From an uncultured Lachnospiraceae bacterium (GTDB lineage: Bacteria > Bacillota > Clostridia > Lachnospirales > Lachnospiraceae), in contig CAJUCC010000066.1 in assembly GCA_910585205.1 (NCBI GenBank), positions 1-45,786 of the forward strand: a DNA stretch of 45,786 nucleotides, read 5' to 3'. A program made the position numbers and the translations under genes. The first letter of the stretch is position 1; every line of letters begins with the position of its first letter. Positions 43,814-45,786 of this stretch are shown in pieces. The notes below the pieces were generated by a model that was given only the letters and a program-made list of their open reading frames with translations, made no database searches and had not been told where the DNA came from.

Positions 43814-43843
43814 ATTATAAGATGCCGATTTGCGGGATGTCAA
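43814..43843 (-). promoter_or_regulatory. Sigma-A promoter of the ileS T-box transcript
   Basis: On minus, TTGACA (43838-43843) and TATAAT (43814-43819), both perfect, with an 18-base spacer. Confidence 0.85.
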
Positions 43844-44413
43844 GAGGGAATCGTAGGATTCATAAACGAACAGACTATAAACATGTCTTGTTTGATGAGT
43901 GGAACCCGCAAAAGTTCTGACAGGATTATGCCTTTTCAGATTCTATTCTGTTCCGTTTGCCAACCATTTACAATCCATTCATGTGGTCATCTTGGCACAA
44001 TTCAAATGATTAGTCATAATTGAAAACGTGCAATAATTTATTTTCATTTCCTTGTATTCTTTTATATTGATCTTCTTACTCAACAATGCTATGCTTTAAA
44101 TAGAAGATTATTATATCAATATTGTATGACTTTCTAACCAAAAAATCAAATTCATATTCTTAACAAAAGAGATAGTAAAACAAATTACTATGCGAAAAAG
44201 CAGAGTAGCAAAATCATGATTTTTGAGAACAATTATCGCAAGCACTACAAAAGGATTACAGGATTAATGGCAGTGTTGCTTACTGATTGATATTCGAGCA
44301 TCCGCGCCTCATTCGAAACATATATTAAAAAAGCCAAAAGACTTTTATTTGAACCATTTACAAAACACAATCTTTAATAGATCAGATGTGGCGATAAGGA
44401 TAACTAAAATTAT
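43844..44413. other. AT-rich gene-poor stretch
   Basis: This stretch of about 570 bases has no supported gene, no tRNA and no clear hairpin terminator. Composition becomes visibly AT-rich from about 43930. Short broken plus-strand frames occur: one runs 44216-44290 (MIFENNYRKHYKRITGLMAV) and continues past a stop as SFETYIKKAKRLLFEPF to 44377. They may be the decayed remains of a gene, but cannot be assigned. Confidence 0.5.
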
Positions 44414-44426
44414 AAGGAGTGTACAT

Positions 44427-45786
44427 ATGAAAGAAAAATTTGAATTACTGGCATTACGAGATAATATTGAAGCTGCTTTTAAATCCATGATAAAAAGTGG
44501 CCGTCCAGATATTTTGGATGAGGACAATAATGACATGCTTCCTCAATTATATGTAGACCTAATAGATGGGGACTATTTTTTAAAGCAGGCCTTGGATGAA
44601 AATCACGTCATTTTCAAAGGCAGAAGAGGAACAGGAAAATCTACTATATTTTTGCAAGCCGAAAATCGAATATCACAAAATAAAGCTATGCTTCCAATTT
44701 ATATAAATTTACAGTCTTGTTATGAAGAAATACGGCCAGCAAATATATCAGGAAATACTACACAACTAAACCTTTATCATGTTTATCTTAAGTTCTTTAA
44801 TCAAATTCTACAAAAAATTCAAGAGAAATGTAAATGTATTTTCAAAGACCATGATATAGATACCCTATTTAAAGAGATAAAAGAAGGGGAGTATATTGAT
44901 TCCGAATTTCAACGTAATATGCATATAACAACTAATAATACGAATAATAAATCAATAAATTTACTGACTAATTCTCATAAAAAGTTTGAGGGGACATTTT
45001 CCATGTCAAATTCTACTTCCTCAGAAAAACAGCATAATACACAGGAACTTAGAATTTTTTCAATTAATACTGTACTGACAAAAATGAAAGAAATACTACA
45101 TAAACATTCTATCAAAAAAGTATATTTGTTTTTAGACGATTTTAGTGAATTAGATTGCAATTCCCAAAAATTAATCATCGATTCACTAATTGCACCCATT
45201 ATTTCATCTTATAATGATACTTTTATAGTAAAATTAGCTGCCTATCCATATAGAATATATTTGGGTAACATAGATTCCTCAAAAATCATACCCTGTGCTT
45301 TGGATTTTTATGATGTATATGAAAAAACATCCTCGAATTACTCGAATGTTGAATCTTCCAGTATTGATTTTGTTAAAAGAACGATTAAAAAACGTATTTC
45401 TGTTTATACTTCTGGACAATTAGAAGCAGACGAACTATTTAATACACAAAAAGAAGATATTGAGACCTATTATAAAATACTTTTTTATGCTTCCGCAGGA
45501 ATTCCTCGGTGTTTAGGTTATATACTAACTTATAGCTATCTAAACTCTATTAACAAAGGAAATACCATTACACTACAGGATATAAATAATGCTTCCAAAA
45601 CATATTTTAATGAAAACATCCTGGTTGATTTCTATAATGATAATCGGTATAAACAATCATTTTTTGATGATAACAAAATCCTTACACAATTAACGCAAAA
45701 AAGGCTCATGGATGATTTAATAGAAATTGCAAAAACTTTTAAAAGGCAAATCATATCTAGATATACAAAAAATGAAAAAATAAAAG
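44427..45786 (+). CDS. P-loop (AAA/STAND-type) ATPase, C-terminus cut by window edge
   Basis: The frame is open from ATG 44427 to the window end, 453 codons, with AAGGAG upstream. Walker A FKGRRGTGKSTIF lies near residues 62-74 and Walker B VYLFLDDFSEL near 231-241. Between them is a Lys/Asn-rich region, and after them YASAGIPRCLGYILTY, a sensor-like helix typical of ORC/Cdc6- or STAND-type ATPases. I cannot name the family with certainty; the GRRGTGKS loop with a DDF Walker B is frequent in ATPases of bacterial defence islands. Codon use is very AT-rich, unlike the neighbouring ileS. The effector domain or partner gene, if any, lies to the right of the window. Confidence 0.7.
   Translation, partial: MKEKFELLALRDNIEAAFKSMIKSGRPDILDEDNNDMLPQLYVDLIDGDYFLKQALDENHVIFKGRRGTGKSTIFLQAENRISQNKAMLPIYINLQSCYEEIRPANISGNTTQLNLYHVYLKFFNQILQKIQEKCKCIFKDHDIDTLFKEIKEGEYIDSEFQRNMHITTNNTNNKSINLLTNSHKKFEGTFSMSNSTSSEKQHNTQELRIFSINTVLTKMKEILHKHSIKKVYLFLDDFSELDCNSQKLIIDSLIAPIISSYNDTFIVKLAAYPYRIYLGNIDSSKIIPCALDFYDVYEKTSSNYSNVESSSIDFVKRTIKKRISVYTSGQLEADELFNTQKEDIETYYKILFYASAGIPRCLGYILTYSYLNSINKGNTITLQDINNASKTYFNENILVDFYNDNRYKQSFFDDNKILTQLTQKRLMDDLIEIAKTFKRQIISRYTKNEKIK

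Noticed and set aside
43837..43920. 27-codon plus-strand frame ending in DEWNPQKF
   Set aside because: It starts within the ileS promoter on the other strand, is very short, and has no ribosome binding site.
1..45786. CRISPR arrays, tRNA or rRNA genes, insertion sequences
   Set aside because: No regularly spaced repeat array, no cloverleaf or rRNA-like segment and no transposase with terminal inverted repeats was seen by eye in either strand. A tRNAscan or IS search could not be run.

Overview
The window looks like chromosomal DNA of an anaerobic, endospore-forming member of the Clostridia, most likely a Lachnospiraceae-type organism. Support comes from the sporulation genes spoIIID, sipL, spoIID and spoIIQ, the class 1B dihydroorotate dehydrogenase pair pyrK-pyrD, a T-box leader on an aminoacyl-tRNA synthetase gene, Gram-positive-style promoters and strong AGGAGG ribosome binding sites. 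Two promoters that resemble the flagellar sigma-D type suggest a motile organism, although no flagellar structural gene is present. The species assignment is inference.

Layout. (1) 1-2.5 kb is AT-rich and accessory: a truncated excisionase-like HTH gene, a divergent XRE regulator with a repeated operator between them, and an AAA ATPase fused to a TOPRIM-like nuclease region (OLD/PARIS-like, probable defence). It stops at the 3' end of guaA, a known integration hotspot. (2) 2.5-8.5 kb: guaA and an HD phosphohydrolase, spoIIID, then trkA-trkH for potassium uptake. (3) 8.5-15.7 kb, minus strand: dGTPase, an NlpC/P60 wall hydrolase, asnS, an FKBP/trigger-factor-like lipoprotein, and cardiolipin synthase coupled to a small exported protein. 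(4) 15.7-21 kb: a membrane-anchored unknown and a GNAT acetyltransferase on plus; on minus ispE, an FCD-type GntR regulator, a small membrane protein, murI, a DUF1934 gene and an RmlD-like reductase. (5) 21-27 kb: a 216-aa orphan protein behind a sigma-D-like promoter, the spore protein gene sipL, then the prcB-like/pyrC/pyrK/pyrD operon. (6) 27-35 kb: plsC, murF, a GH9-like probable pseudoenzyme, an amidohydrolase, a GIY-YIG protein, spoIIQ, spoIID, and an EF-hand protein behind a very good sigma-D promoter match. (7) 35-43.8 kb: an aconitase-family hydratase, glycogen phosphorylase, and a type-2 ileS under an isoleucine T-box. (8) 43.85-45.8 kb: AT-rich, gene-poor sequence followed by a truncated P-loop ATPase, again accessory in character.

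Most of the core is housekeeping: nucleotide supply (guaA, pyrCKD, dGTPase), envelope synthesis (murF, murI, plsC, cls, ispE), translation (asnS, ileS) and sporulation. The points most worth a second look are: the fused ATPase-TOPRIM gene beside guaA; two orphan genes sharing sigma-D-like promoters and lacking Sec signal peptides, which are candidate unrecognised flagellar-regulon or flagellar-export proteins; a SpoIID/SpoIIQ pair in which both catalytic centres look degenerate; a GH9 protein whose nucleophile motif is replaced by a short repeat and which appears to be made from a leaderless transcript; and the truncated ATPase at the right edge. All functional statements come from reading the sequence without database searches.
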